Assembly: GCA_000961595.1 (NCBI GenBank)
Contig: LADO01000029.1
Coordinates: forward strand, 1 to 64,000
Length of the DNA: 64,000 nucleotides
Direction: 5' to 3'
From: Peptococcaceae bacterium BRH_c4b
Lineage (GTDB): Bacteria; Bacillota; Desulfotomaculia; Desulfotomaculales; Desulfocucumaceae
The notes below the pieces were generated by a model. That model searched no databases. It was not told the origin of the DNA and saw nothing but the letters and a program-made list of their open reading frames with translations. Made by a program: the position numbers and the translations under genes. Positions 41,787 through 50,815 of this stretch are shown piece after piece. Position 1 is the first letter of the stretch. The number at the start of each line of letters is the position of its first letter.

Positions 41787-43118
41787 TTACGTCAACACTC
41801 CCCTCAGGTCATACTCATAGGCCCGGGTAACCCGTACCTTTACCAGGTCGCCGGGCAGCGGAGCGGCAGACGCGGCACTGAACAGCACCGTTCCGTCGAT
41901 TTCCGGAGCATCCGACTCGCTTCTACCCCTATATAGATTCGACCTCCCGGAGGGTTCCTCCTCCACCATTACATTTATAACCTTGCCCACCAGGGCAAGG
42001 TTATGGCCGAGGGAGATCTGCTGCTGCAGAGTCATAGCCCGGCGAAAGCGCTCCTCTTTTTGTTCCTCCGGAACCTGACCGGTCATTTCCGCCGCAGGTG
42101 TGCCCTCCTCAGGGGAAAATTTAAACACCCCTGCCCTCTCGAAGCGCATTTCATCTATAAAATTTATTAATTCATCATAATCATCAACTGTTTCTCCGGG
42201 AAAGCCCACCATAAAAGTTGAGCGCAGGGCTATGCCGGGTATGGAACGGCGCAGCTTCGCAATTAAATCCTTTATTTCCCGGACAGCCCCCCGCCGGTTC
42301 ATCAGTTTCAATATATGCGGGCTGGCGTGCTGCAGGGGCATGTCAACATATCGGCAAATGTTTTTATGTTCCGCCATCAATTCGATTAACTCCTGTGTAA
42401 ACCCGGTGGGATAACAGTACATCAAACGGATCCAGGGGGGCCCGCCGGTGGCCAGTTCTTTAACCAGCTCCGCCAGCATCCTCCGGCCGTATATATCCAG
42501 ACCATAAGCTGTGGTATCCTGGGCCACCAGTACAATCTCTTTAACCCCCCGCTGCTGCAGTCCGTCCACCTCGGAAACCACCAGCTCCATGGCCCGGCTG
42601 CGGTAGCCACCCCGGATTGATGGTATGGCGCAGTAAGAACAGCGGTTGTTGCAACCCTCGGCAATTTTAACGTAAGCGGTATAAGGAGGAGTGGTAATAA
42701 CCCTGGGCATATCTGCATTATGATTATATATTGGGGAATCAACAACACAAAGCCTCTCCCCCCGTAGCACACGGTTAACTATACCTGCGACATCGGGCAC
42801 GGCACCTATTCCCAGTACACCGTCCACCTCCGGCAAATCATCCAGCAATGCCCTGCCGTACCGCTGTGAAAGACAGCCTGCCACCAGCAATGCCTTTAAT
42901 CCGGCCGTATCTTTAAGAAGCGCGGTTTCAAGTATGGTATTGATGGCTTCTTCCTTGGCCGGAGTTATAAATCCACAGGTGTTGACAATAATCACATCGG
43001 CGTCTTTTTCCACACCGGTGATTTCATATCCCGCCCTGTCCAGAAGTCCCAGCATCAATTCGGTATCCACAAGGTTCTTGGAACAGCCCAGGCTTATTAT
43101 ACCTACCTTTACGGACAT
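41787..43118 (-). CDS. rimO: Ribosomal protein S12 methylthiotransferase RimO
   Basis: 443 aa. N-terminal UPF0004 domain (SLGCSKNLVDTE, NTCGFI, and VAGCLSQRY cysteines for the auxiliary cluster), radical-SAM motif CNNRCSYCAIP, and a C-terminal TRAM domain. SLGCSKN and the lack of the tRNA-type ending favour RimO over MiaB. It modifies Asp of ribosomal protein S12. Confidence 0.95.
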   Translation of the reverse strand: MSVKVGIISLGCSKNLVDTELMLGLLDRAGYEITGVEKDADVIIVNTCGFITPAKEEAINTILETALLKDTAGLKALLVAGCLSQRYGRALLDDLPEVDGVLGIGAVPDVAGIVNRVLRGERLCVVDSPIYNHNADMPRVITTPPYTAYVKIAEGCNNRCSYCAIPSIRGGYRSRAMELVVSEVDGLQQRGVKEIVLVAQDTTAYGLDIYGRRMLAELVKELATGGPPWIRLMYCYPTGFTQELIELMAEHKNICRYVDMPLQHASPHILKLMNRRGAVREIKDLIAKLRRSIPGIALRSTFMVGFPGETVDDYDELINFIDEMRFERAGVFKFSPEEGTPAAEMTGQVPEEQKEERFRRAMTLQQQISLGHNLALVGKVINVMVEEEPSGRSNLYRGRSESDAPEIDGTVLFSAASAAPLPGDLVKVRVTRAYEYDLRGVLT

Positions 43119-43163
43119 GCCACTTTTTCCTTCCCGGTTTTGTGAAAATTTATTACAGGGTAT

Positions 43164-43661
43164 TTAGAAAGTCCTTAAATTACTGAACTGCAGAGGTATA
43201 TCCCACTCCCGATCCTTGATAATCTTTATTATTTCCTGCAGGTCATCCCTATTTTTCCCGCTGACCCTTACCTGGTCTTCCTGGAAGGAGGCCTGGACTT
43301 TAACCTTGCTCTCCTTAACTAGTTTTACTATTTCCTTGCCCAAATCCTTATCCAGTCCCTGGACCAGTTCAACCTTCTGCTTAACGGTATCCCCCGCCGC
43401 CTTTTCGATTTTACCGTAGCGCAGGGATTTTAAATTTATGCCCCGTTTGATCATTTTAGCTTCCAGTATTTCCACCACGTTTTTCAGTTTAAAATCGTTG
43501 TCTGAATATAGCATAAGCTGGTTGCCGTCATATTCAATCTTACTTTTACTGCCCTTAAAATCAAATCTGTTGTCAATCTCCCTCTGGGCCTGATTGACCG
43601 CGTTGCTTACTTCCTGCAGATCAACCTTGGAAACAATATCAAAGGAATTATCCTTGGCCAT
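43164..43661 (-). CDS. yajQ: YajQ family nucleotide-binding protein
   Basis: 165 aa from the ATG at 43661 (GGGAGGTG upstream). It begins MAKDNSFDIVSKVDLQEV and ends VSGKNRDDLQEIIKIIKDRE, as in the YajQ family; RFDFKGSKSKIEYD is the family signature. Members bind cyclic di-GMP or nucleotides and RNA; the role in Firmicutes is unclear. Confidence 0.95.
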   Translation of the reverse strand: MAKDNSFDIVSKVDLQEVSNAVNQAQREIDNRFDFKGSKSKIEYDGNQLMLYSDNDFKLKNVVEILEAKMIKRGINLKSLRYGKIEKAAGDTVKQKVELVQGLDKDLGKEIVKLVKESKVKVQASFQEDQVRVSGKNRDDLQEIIKIIKDREWDIPLQFSNLRTF

Positions 43662-43690
43662 TTTCGGCACCTCCCGATTATATACATATT

Positions 43691-43770
43691 ATCTCGCTAA
43701 CAGCCTGTAAGACCCCGTCCTCGAAAGTCGGGATCAACAGGCTGTATTTCCGAACCCAAGGCTCACTTAT
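43691..43770. repeat. Inverted flanking repeat, left copy
   Basis: The segment begins ATCTCGCTAACAGCCTGTAA and ends CCGAACCCAAGGCTCACTTA. It recurs in reverse orientation at 45441-45626, where it is enlarged by an inserted GGGGACA element. Each copy also has internal ACAGCCTGT/ACAGGCTGT pairing. The two copies bracket 43771-45440. Confidence 0.8.
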
Positions 43771-44017
43771 ATTTTAAACTGCTAAAACATTGTTTTATAC
43801 CGACGCAAAACTATAGGCTAAAAAGATTCAGAACTTTCAAAAATAAAGTTGCCAGGCAGAGAAGAAAAAGCGCAACCAGCTACATTATGCATCATATTTC
43901 CTCTATATGTCCAGTTTTTTTGACCTACACTAAAATAAAAACTCACAGGGGTTTATTCCCTGCGAGCGGTATTATGCAACTTTATAATTGTCTTTAAAAA
44001 AAGAATTATTAAAAAAA
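43771..44017. other. AT-rich gap inside the inverted-repeat-bounded segment
   Basis: No gene, strong hairpin or repeat was recognised between the left repeat and the zinc-finger gene stop. AT-rich compared with the neighbouring rimO/yajQ DNA. Confidence 0.5.
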
Positions 44018-44281
44018 TTAATATATCTGATCGGCAAGTATATATTTAAGAATACCCTTTCTATACTGCGGATCTTCCTTAGCCTTAATATTATCCATGG
44101 ATTTGGTATGCAGGGTCAAATCAATTACGGACGGCATGTATATCCTGTTTTTCTTTTTAATATACCTGTTCTTGGCCTTTTCGTTGGTAGCGTACTTTTT
44201 ACATATATCACAGCAATACAATTTATTGGGATTGGTGAGCTCGAATAAATTCCCACACACCTGACATTTCCTATGCCTCAT
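44018..44281 (-). CDS. Small zinc-finger-like hypothetical protein
   Basis: 87 aa from the ATG at 44281 (GGAGAGGG upstream). CQVCGNLF (about 6-13) and YCCDICKKYA (about 22-31) make a four-Cys zinc knuckle, followed by a very basic stretch (KAKNRYIKKKNRIY). Nucleic-acid binding is likely. AT-rich DNA and unrelated neighbours, within an inverted-repeat-bounded segment, suggest acquisition. Confidence 0.6.
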   Translation of the reverse strand: MRHRKCQVCGNLFELTNPNKLYCCDICKKYATNEKAKNRYIKKKNRIYMPSVIDLTLHTKSMDNIKAKEDPQYRKGILKYILADQIY

Positions 44282-44650
44282 ATTTTTTGCCCTCTCCAAA
44301 ATACCTATTACTAGAGCGTAATTTATATTGTATTGTTGCATATTATTATATGATGCGCTCCAGAGTATAAAAATTTATTTAATATTACTATATTCAACAC
44401 AAATATTCACATGCCATTGTTCCCAATTATTAGGGACTTTAGTTTTAATTGGAAGACCAATGACAACCGGGACCATCCTTTTTAAGTATAATTCTACTGA
44501 ATTATCCACATAAATATTTGTAAACTTTCAAAGAGCAATACATACAATAGTAATATCACTACCTTTGCATGGTTAAATGTATGGTTATAAAATTGGCACA
44601 TAGTGTCAGTACTGGCAAAAAGTTAAAACATAATTCAGGGAGGTTTGTTT
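44282..44650. other. AT-rich intergenic stretch upstream of the zinc-finger gene
   Basis: It contains the presumptive promoter region of the leftward zinc-finger gene and of the rightward 31-codon frame. No repeat or strong hairpin was seen. Confidence 0.4.
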
Positions 44651-44746
44651 ATGTCAGAGGAACGCAAAGATGAACAAAATACCAGCAACAGCCAAGAGAC
44701 AAAAAAAGAGGCTGAATTGTACCTTGTTCCGATATTAATGTATTAG
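44651..44746 (+). CDS. Possible 31-aa small protein
   Basis: ATG preceded by GGGAGG at 8-nt spacing, 31 codons, TAG stop 11 nt before the convergent phoU stop. A hydrophilic, acidic and basic N-terminal part (MSEERKDEQNTSNSQETKK) ends in a hydrophobic tail (LYLVPILMY). The good ribosome site is the main evidence; no homolog is recognised. Confidence 0.4.
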   Translation: MSEERKDEQNTSNSQETKKEAELYLVPILMY

Positions 44747-44757
44747 GCAGGCTCAAT

Positions 44758-45414
44758 TTAGTTTAGTTCCCGTCTTTCCCCGGTAACGAGATATATAACA
44801 GCTTCACCGATATTGGTGGCATGATCAGCAATACGCTCCAGATATCTGGAAACGTATAAAAGATAGGCTCCCTGAACCACCACCTGCGGATCCTCCTCCA
44901 TGCAGGCCAGGGTATCCCTGAATAGATGGGAAAAAATAAAGTCCACCTGATCATCCATGGCACACATAGCCTTGGCCTTCTCTACATCCCGGTGAACATA
45001 AGCGTCCAGCCCGTCCTTGACCATCTGGCGGGCCAGTCTGGCCATGCGCGGTATTTCCTGCACCGGGCGCACGATCATGGGGTGTCCTGTGAGACACATG
45101 GTGGACCTGGCAATGTCCACGGAATGGTCAGCCATTCTTTCCAGGCTCAAAAGAATTTTAATACCCGTTATGGCCACCCTCAAGTCCTTAGCTATGGGTT
45201 GCTGGGTGGCTATTATTTTTACGCATTTATCCTCGATCTCCAAAAAAAGCTCGTCAATGCGCTCATCACCCATAATCACCCCGGCCGCGGCCGTAACATC
45301 CTGGTTCATGAAAGCATCCACGGAATCAAATATGGCCTGCTCCACCAGACTGCCCATACGCAATATATCGTTTTGAATTTCCTTGAGGGATTTGTCAAAG
45401 GCATATCTTCCCAA
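44758..45414 (-). CDS. phoU: Phosphate transport system regulator PhoU
   Basis: 218 aa from the TTG at 45414 (CAGGGGG upstream; product begins with GRYAFDKSLKEIQNDIL). An in-frame start at 45477 would run into the inverted repeat. Two PhoU helical-bundle repeats with the metal-binding patterns DERIDELFLEIED and DDQVDFIF. PhoU links Pst transport to the PhoR kinase. It lies downstream of a PhoR-like kinase in the same direction; pst genes are not in the window. Confidence 0.92.
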   Translation of the reverse strand: MGRYAFDKSLKEIQNDILRMGSLVEQAIFDSVDAFMNQDVTAAAGVIMGDERIDELFLEIEDKCVKIIATQQPIAKDLRVAITGIKILLSLERMADHSVDIARSTMCLTGHPMIVRPVQEIPRMARLARQMVKDGLDAYVHRDVEKAKAMCAMDDQVDFIFSHLFRDTLACMEEDPQVVVQGAYLLYVSRYLERIADHATNIGEAVIYLVTGERRELN

Positions 45415-45440
45415 AATATATACCCCCTGGATGAAAAAAT

Positions 45441-45626
45441 ATAAGTGAGCCTTGGGTTCGGAAGGGGTTATTCCCATACCGAACCCTTAGAGCGAACTTT
45501 AAGGTATGGGGACACACCTCCATTTGGAGCCTGACTTTGGGGTTGGAGGAATGTCCCCAACTTTGAACTATACAGCCGGTTTCCCCGACCTTCAAGGACG
45601 GGGTCTTACAGGCTGTTAGCGAGATA
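45441..45626. repeat. Inverted flanking repeat, right copy with nested insertion
   Basis: Reverse complement of 43691-43770 at both ends (ATAAGTGAGCCTTGGGTTCG ... CAGGCTGTTAGCGAGAT). It is interrupted by about 100 bp that include the GGGGACA element at 45508-45558. The nesting order shows that the GGGGACA element arrived later. Confidence 0.8.
45508..45558. repeat. GGGGACA palindromic element, copy 3 (nested)
   Basis: GGGGACACACCTCCATTTGG ... GGTTGGAGGAATGTCCCC, 51 bp, inside the right inverted repeat. Shares the flank AAGGTATG with copy 5 at 53778. Confidence 0.8.
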
Positions 45627-45768
45627 GAACCAGCCGAATCATATGCAATATATTCTACACCATGACAATGATCAATGTCTTTAGTAATTTATAAATTTAT
45701 GGTCTTATTTTACTGTTTTTTTGTATTGCAAGACCCGCATTGTTAGCCCGTATGACATCGATACTGGA

Positions 45769-47139
45769 TTATAACGGCAAATAGGCTGTAAATACACTTC
45801 CCAGGCCAATTCTGCTGCATACCTCAATACTGCCCCCGTGTACCTCCAGCACATGTTTTACGATAGCCAGACCGAGGCCTGTGCCGCCGTATTGCCTGGA
45901 GCGTGCCCGGTCCACCCGGTAAAACCGTTCGAACACCCGGGAGATGCTTTCCTCGGGTATACCAATTCCAGTGTCCGTGATTCGTATGAAGGCCCTGTCT
46001 CCGTCACAACCCGTTTCCACCATCACCTTCCCACCGGCGGAAGTATATTTAATGGCGTTATCCACAAGGTTAATCACTACCCTGGTGAGCATATCCTCGT
46101 CGACCGATACCGGCGGCATATCCGCAGCTATTACTGTATCCAGTTTAATGCTTTTTTCCCCGGCGCTCTGACCCAGTATGGAGATCACTTTTAATATAAG
46201 ATTACCCAGCGATAGCAGTTCCTTCTTCGGTAAAATTTTGCGGTTTTCTATGTTTGAAAGGGCAAACAGGTCGTCAATAAGCCTGGTTAAACGATCCGTT
46301 TCCGCACTCATAATGTTCAAAAAATGCTCAGCGGCCTCCCTGTCATCCAGAGCCCCATCCAGCAGGGTTTCCAGAAAGCCCTTGATGGAAGTCATGGGCG
46401 TCCGTAATTCGTGGGATACGTTGGCTACAAAATCATTTCTCATCTGCTCCAGCTGGCGCCTTTCGGTAACATCCCTTAACAGCGCCACCACACCACCCCG
46501 GTCACTGCCCTTCAGGGGGGTGAACTGAACGCTGAATATCCTGGGGTCGGGGGTTAAGACCTGTATCTCCCGGCGGAGTTCCTGCTGGTTGCGCAAGGCT
46601 TCTTTCAGGTACCTCTCAAAATCGTAGTGCCTAACCACCTCGACTATCTCTTTACCCCTGCTGGCCTCCTCAGTTATCCTTAGCGCCCTTTCGACCGCAG
46701 GGTTTACCAGGAGAACCCGCCCGGTTCCATCCACCGCCACCACGCCGTCCGCCATACTGTGCAATATGGCGCGCATGCGGTTCTTTTCATCAGTTATCTC
46801 ATCCACTGTCCGCCTCAGGCGGGAAGCCAGCAGATTTATGCTTTTTGCCAAATCCCCTATTTCATCATTGGTATAAATTTTAATTTCTTTTTCCAGGTTG
46901 CCCCTGGCCATCTCCCGGGCCGCCTCGCTAATTAAATTAAGGGGCAGCACCACTCTTTTCAGCAGCATCCAGGCCAGCAAAACCGCAAAGGGAAAGGTCA
47001 GCAGCGCCACTCCCAGGGCGTTTTGCCTGGTGACAGGAAATAGTTTAAGTAAGGCAAAAAAAATGAAAATGAGCAGAAAATAGCTGGCAATAGGACGCCA
47101 GCCAATACTTCTGGCCATTTTTGCCGGACTGAATTTCAT
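45769..47139 (-). CDS. PhoR-type sensor histidine kinase
   Basis: 456 aa from the ATG at 47139 (CAGGGG upstream), preferred over 47163. Two transmembrane segments lie near the N-terminus (about 17-36 and 42-62) with almost no extracytoplasmic loop. Then follow HAMP, PAS (about 120-230), HisKA with FVANVSHELRTPMTSIKGF (H-box) and an HATPase domain (VVINLVDNAIKYT, DTGIGIPEE, GGTGLGLAIVKH). Short loop, PAS and neighbouring phoU fit PhoR/PnpS. No response-regulator gene is adjacent on either side, which is unusual for this kinase type. Confidence 0.9.
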   Translation of the reverse strand: MKFSPAKMARSIGWRPIASYFLLIFIFFALLKLFPVTRQNALGVALLTFPFAVLLAWMLLKRVVLPLNLISEAAREMARGNLEKEIKIYTNDEIGDLAKSINLLASRLRRTVDEITDEKNRMRAILHSMADGVVAVDGTGRVLLVNPAVERALRITEEASRGKEIVEVVRHYDFERYLKEALRNQQELRREIQVLTPDPRIFSVQFTPLKGSDRGGVVALLRDVTERRQLEQMRNDFVANVSHELRTPMTSIKGFLETLLDGALDDREAAEHFLNIMSAETDRLTRLIDDLFALSNIENRKILPKKELLSLGNLILKVISILGQSAGEKSIKLDTVIAADMPPVSVDEDMLTRVVINLVDNAIKYTSAGGKVMVETGCDGDRAFIRITDTGIGIPEESISRVFERFYRVDRARSRQYGGTGLGLAIVKHVLEVHGGSIEVCSRIGLGSVFTAYLPL

Positions 47140-47231
47140 TCTTCTTTTACCCCTGACGAACATTTTTACAATTGTAACACATAGGTTATTAATAAAAGAT
47201 AATATTTATGTTAATTTAAGTTTAAATAAAC

Positions 47232-47262
47232 TAAAAAACAGAGGTGCCTGCGGGCAACCCCT
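47232..47262 (-). terminator. Terminator-like hairpin between pnp and the kinase gene
   Basis: On the minus strand GGGGTTGCC and GGCACCTC pair imperfectly around CGCA and are followed by TGTTTTTTAG. It would end the pnp transcript before the kinase gene. Confidence 0.55.
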
Positions 47263-47297
47263 GCCTTTTTACGAGTTTCATCAAAACCAAGACCTAG

Positions 47298-47457
47298 AGG
47301 CCGTTCAAAAACAAGTATGGCGCGAAAGGAGAAGCCGGACAGCGCGGAGCGTACTTGATAGGTCAGAGGTCAGGGGACACACCTCCTTCGGAGGAATGTC
47401 CCCAATTAATACTGGACGGCGAGCCTGACAAAGCCAGACGCAGTTTTTCAACGGTCT
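47298..47457. repeat. 119-bp-type terminal-inverted-repeat element, copy B, interrupted
   Basis: Same ends and interior as 29629-29747, but the 15 nt after GCGTAC are replaced by about 56 nt containing GGGGACA copy 4. It abuts the pnp stop codon, as copy A abuts the dipeptidase stop, and has the same orientation relative to the gene. Confidence 0.85.
47373..47403. repeat. GGGGACA palindromic element, copy 4 (nested)
   Basis: Shortest copy: GGGGACACACCTCC-TTC-GGAGGAATGTCCCC, an almost perfect hairpin, inside the element at 47298-47457. Confidence 0.85.
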
Positions 47458-47458
47458 C

Positions 47459-49684
47459 CTAGTATCTCCTGTCCCTGTCCCGCGGAGGCCGTGGATTGCG
47501 CCTGGGCTCAGCCGCTTCCTGGGCGGCTAGTTCCAATTCGCCCGGCTCCGGAGGCACTGCTTCCTTACGGGAAAGTTTGAGACGACCCTGCTGGTCAGAG
47601 CCGATAGCTTTTACCAGAATAGAATCCCCTTCTCTGACAATATCCTCTGTTTTAGCCACCCTGTGGTGAGCAAGCTGGGAGATGTGCACCAACCCCTCTT
47701 TGCCGGGTAATCCCAGCACACCGGGAATAACCTCTACGAAACAGCCAAAATCAGTAACCCTGGTAACCTTGCCGTTGTATATCTCTCCGGTTACAACGTC
47801 CTTGGTCAGCGTTTCTACAATTTGCAGCGCTTTTTTGCCTGCCTCGGAATCCAGAGCCCCTATGAATACCCTGCCATCATCTTCTATATCAATATCCGCA
47901 CCGGTCTCCTCCACTATCTTTCTGATGATCTTGCCGCCTGGTCCGATTACGTCCCTTATTTTATCTGGGTCGATGTTTATTTGGATGATTCTCGGGGCAT
48001 AGCGCGACAGGTCTGTACGGGGCTTATCGATAACTGCCAGCATTTTTCCCATGATGTGCATCCTTGCTTCATGTGCCTGCTCCAGCGCCCGCTCCAGTAT
48101 CCGGGGAGTAACGCCGGCAATTTTTATGTCCATCTGCAGGGCCGTAATCCCATCCTTAGTTCCCGCCACCTTGAAATCCATGTCACCCAGGTGATCTTCA
48201 ACACCCTGGATATCAGTCAGAACGGCAATTTCGTCGCCCTCTTTAATGAGGCCCATGGCCGCGCCGGCCACCGGAGCCTTAATGGGTACCCCAGCATCCA
48301 TCAGGCTCAGGCAACTGCCACACACACTGCCCATGGAGGTAGAGCCGTTGGATTCCAGCACCTCGGAAACAATTCTGATGGTATAAGGGAAAGCTTTCTC
48401 CGAAGGAATTACTGCTTCCAGCGCTCTTTCAGCCAGGGCGCCGTGACCTATATCCCGCCTGCCCGGGGCGCGCATGGGCTTGGTTTCTCCAGTGCTGAAC
48501 GGCGGAAAATTATAGTGATGCATATATCTTTTAGTCTCTTCAGTACCCAGCCCGTCCAACCTCTGCTCGTCAGATACGGGCCCCAGGGTGAGCACGGACA
48601 GAACCTGGGTCTGTCCCCGGGTAAACAAACCGGTTCCGTGGGTGCGGGGCAGCACGCCTACCTCAACGGTTATGGGCCTTACTTCATTCAGTGCCCGGCC
48701 ATCAATACGTACTTTATCCCTGGTGATAAAGCCCCGGATTACTTTCTTTTCAGCAGCGTCTACGACCTTCTCGATATCCTTGGCCTGTTCGGGAAAAGTT
48801 TCCGCAAATTCCTGTATTAGTTCCGACTTAACCTGATCCAGGTAGATCTCTCGCTGTTTCTTGGGCATCTTAGTGTCTATGCATTGTCTGACCGCAGCGG
48901 TAAATTTTTGCTCTGCCCGGCCGGTGACGGCTGCGTCTATTTCAGGAGCCGGATGGGCCGGCTCAAATACCATTTTTTCCCTGGCCAGCCCCAGGGATAA
49001 GGCCTCTTCCCTGAACTTTTCGATGAAATCAACTATTTCCCTGATTTTATCATGGCCAAAGGAGATAGCCTCCAGCATAACGCTCTCAGGCACCTCGGAT
49101 GCCTTGGCCTCCACCATCATCACGGCATCCCTGGTACCCGCCACCACCAGGTGCATATCGCTTTTTTCCGCCTGCTCCCGGGTGGGATTGATCACAAGCT
49201 CGCCGTTGACCCTGCCCACTATTACACCACCGATAGGTCCTCCGAAGGGGGTATCACTGATATGTAATGCAGTGGAAGCCCCAATCATGGCCGCCATCTC
49301 AGGAGCATGGTCCTGATCCACAGACATAATGGTGGCTATTATCTGAACCTCGTTTCTAAAGCCCTTAGGAAAAAGAGGGCGGATGGGCCTATCGATCAGC
49401 CTGCATGACAGTACCGCCTTCTCGCTGGGGCGGGATTCTCTCTTTATAAATCCACCAGGGATCTTCCCCACCGCATATAGTCTTTCTTCGTAATCGACGG
49501 TGAGAGGAAAGAAGTCAATTCCCTCCCGGATATGCTGGGCCATAGTTGCCGCTACCAGCACCATGGTGTCGCCGTAACGAACAAACACCGCGCCACTAGC
49601 CTGTTTGGCGACCCGCCCCGTTTCCAGGGTCATACTCCGGCCACCTATATTCAATTCCCTCTTCAAAATTACCTGCTCTGACAT
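47459..49684 (-). CDS. pnp: Polynucleotide phosphorylase
   Basis: 741 aa from the ATG at 49684 (TATGGAGG upstream). Two RNase PH domains, KH domain ([20 protein letters not shown]) and S1 domain ([20 protein letters not shown]), with an Arg/Pro-rich tail. It degrades RNA 3' to 5' phosphorolytically in the degradosome with RNase Y. It follows rpsO in the conserved rpsO-pnp order, with a terminator between them. The stop is immediately followed by a dispersed repeat. Confidence 0.97.
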   Translation of the reverse strand: MSEQVILKRELNIGGRSMTLETGRVAKQASGAVFVRYGDTMVLVAATMAQHIREGIDFFPLTVDYEERLYAVGKIPGGFIKRESRPSEKAVLSCRLIDRPIRPLFPKGFRNEVQIIATIMSVDQDHAPEMAAMIGASTALHISDTPFGGPIGGVIVGRVNGELVINPTREQAEKSDMHLVVAGTRDAVMMVEAKASEVPESVMLEAISFGHDKIREIVDFIEKFREEALSLGLAREKMVFEPAHPAPEIDAAVTGRAEQKFTAAVRQCIDTKMPKKQREIYLDQVKSELIQEFAETFPEQAKDIEKVVDAAEKKVIRGFITRDKVRIDGRALNEVRPITVEVGVLPRTHGTGLFTRGQTQVLSVLTLGPVSDEQRLDGLGTEETKRYMHHYNFPPFSTGETKPMRAPGRRDIGHGALAERALEAVIPSEKAFPYTIRIVSEVLESNGSTSMGSVCGSCLSLMDAGVPIKAPVAGAAMGLIKEGDEIAVLTDIQGVEDHLGDMDFKVAGTKDGITALQMDIKIAGVTPRILERALEQAHEARMHIMGKMLAVIDKPRTDLSRYAPRIIQINIDPDKIRDVIGPGGKIIRKIVEETGADIDIEDDGRVFIGALDSEAGKKALQIVETLTKDVVTGEIYNGKVTRVTDFGCFVEVIPGVLGLPGKEGLVHISQLAHHRVAKTEDIVREGDSILVKAIGSDQQGRLKLSRKEAVPPEPGELELAAQEAAEPRRNPRPPRDRDRRY

Positions 49685-49832
49685 TAAAGGCCAAACCTCC
49701 ATACATCTATGCAAATTTTTACAACCGTTAGTTATTCTACATATTTTATAGTATTTCCTGCAGGGATAATAAAAAATACCCCGGTGATGGTCATAACGGC
49801 GATTATTGATTAAAAAACAGCCTTGACTTATA

Positions 49833-49861
49833 AAAAAAGAGCGGGCAGTCCGCTCTTTTTT
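49833..49861 (-). terminator. Terminator of rpsO
   Basis: AAAAAAGAGCGG (49833-49844) pairs with CCGCTCTTTTTT (49850-49861) with a 5-nt loop and an A/T-rich exit, 4 nt after the rpsO stop. Confidence 0.88.
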
Positions 49862-49864
49862 ATG

Positions 49865-50134
49865 TTATTTACGCAACCCAAGTTTTTCAATAATCGAACG
49901 ATAGCGGCCAAAATTGCGATCCTTCAGGTAGTTTAAAAGAGCCCGCCTTTGACCAACCATTTTTAAAAGACCTCGCCTGGAGTGATGGTCTTTTTTATGA
50001 ATCTTCAGATGCTCTGTAAGGCTGTTTATCCTGGTAGTAAGTATGGCAATCTGAACTTCCGGCGAGCCGGTATCATTGTCATGAGTCTTATGCTGGGAAA
50101 TTACAGCCTGTTTTGCTTCCAGAGAAAGCGACAT
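49865..50134 (-). CDS. rpsO: 30S ribosomal protein S15
   Basis: 89 aa from the ATG at 50134, with AGGAGGTGA in front; an in-frame GTG at 50146 lies inside that ribosome site. Full-length S15 with [21 protein letters not shown]-type core and [15 protein letters not shown] rRNA-binding segment. It often regulates its own mRNA; no clear leader structure was recognised here. Confidence 0.97.
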   Translation of the reverse strand: MSLSLEAKQAVISQHKTHDNDTGSPEVQIAILTTRINSLTEHLKIHKKDHHSRRGLLKMVGQRRALLNYLKDRNFGRYRSIIEKLGLRK

Positions 50135-50223
50135 ATATGCATTCACCTCCTAACACCGGGTTAATCGCTGCCAGCCAAGTAAACCGCTGGAGAAACGAGC
50201 CCCCTAGCAGGCAGTTCAGGAAT

Positions 50224-50445
50224 TTATTTCCCTATAATTGTGATTACCAAGCGACCGCCCGGTATGTCCTTGGCAACAATATCAAATATTCTACCCGATT
50301 TTGCAAAAAACCCACGGAATCTGGTGGCGGTGGGAATACGCCCCGGTATTCCGGTAGCTGCGCCGATAATATCCTGTACTGTAATTTTTTCCTGGCGCAT
50401 ATCTTTTAGACGTTTTCGGGCATGTTCCGTGATGATAACCCGCAT
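50224..50445 (-). CDS. DUF4258-like small protein (RelE-fold toxin candidate)
   Basis: 73 aa from the ATG at 50445 (GAGAAGG upstream). ITEHARKRLKDMRQEKITVQ is the helical opening typical of DUF4258/RelE-like small proteins, followed by strands with RFRGFFAKSGRIFDIVAK and RLVITII. It lies 13 nt after another small gene in the same direction, an arrangement like antitoxin-toxin. No catalytic proof. Confidence 0.6.
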   Translation of the reverse strand: MRVIITEHARKRLKDMRQEKITVQDIIGAATGIPGRIPTATRFRGFFAKSGRIFDIVAKDIPGGRLVITIIGK

Positions 50446-50458
50446 ATCGGTATCCTTC

Positions 50459-50686
50459 TCAATAGGCACCGGATTGCACAATCCTCTTCTCATCTTCCTG
50501 GGCCAGAAAGGCATAAAGGGCATCCTGGAAGGCTGTTAACCTCGAATCTTTTAAATTTGACCCGCTATATATCTCTTCCAACTCTTTCTTCAGTTTTTGA
50601 AAGTCATCGCTCAGGCAAATCATGGCTATATGGTTAAGCCATTTTTTAATTTCTTCCTCTGGCGAATCAGACTTGGGAACTCCCAT
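50459..50686 (-). CDS. Small acidic/helical protein upstream of the DUF4258 gene
   Basis: 75 aa from the ATG at 50686 (AAAGGAG upstream). Helical and charged: SPEEEIKKWLNHIAMICLSDD then FQKLKKELEEIYSG. It resembles no named antitoxin family and has no obvious DNA-binding motif. Its tight coupling to the next gene suggests joint function. Confidence 0.55.
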   Translation of the reverse strand: MGVPKSDSPEEEIKKWLNHIAMICLSDDFQKLKKELEEIYSGSNLKDSRLTAFQDALYAFLAQEDEKRIVQSGAY

Positions 50687-50815
50687 GCCTACGTCTCCTT
50701 TCATCAAGATGGGACGTTGACCGTGTCATTATAGCATATTTTAACTGCCGGGTAAACTGAATGAAAACGATTATGTCTAATTAATACATTATATTTATAA
50801 TTTCGAGCCTGTATG

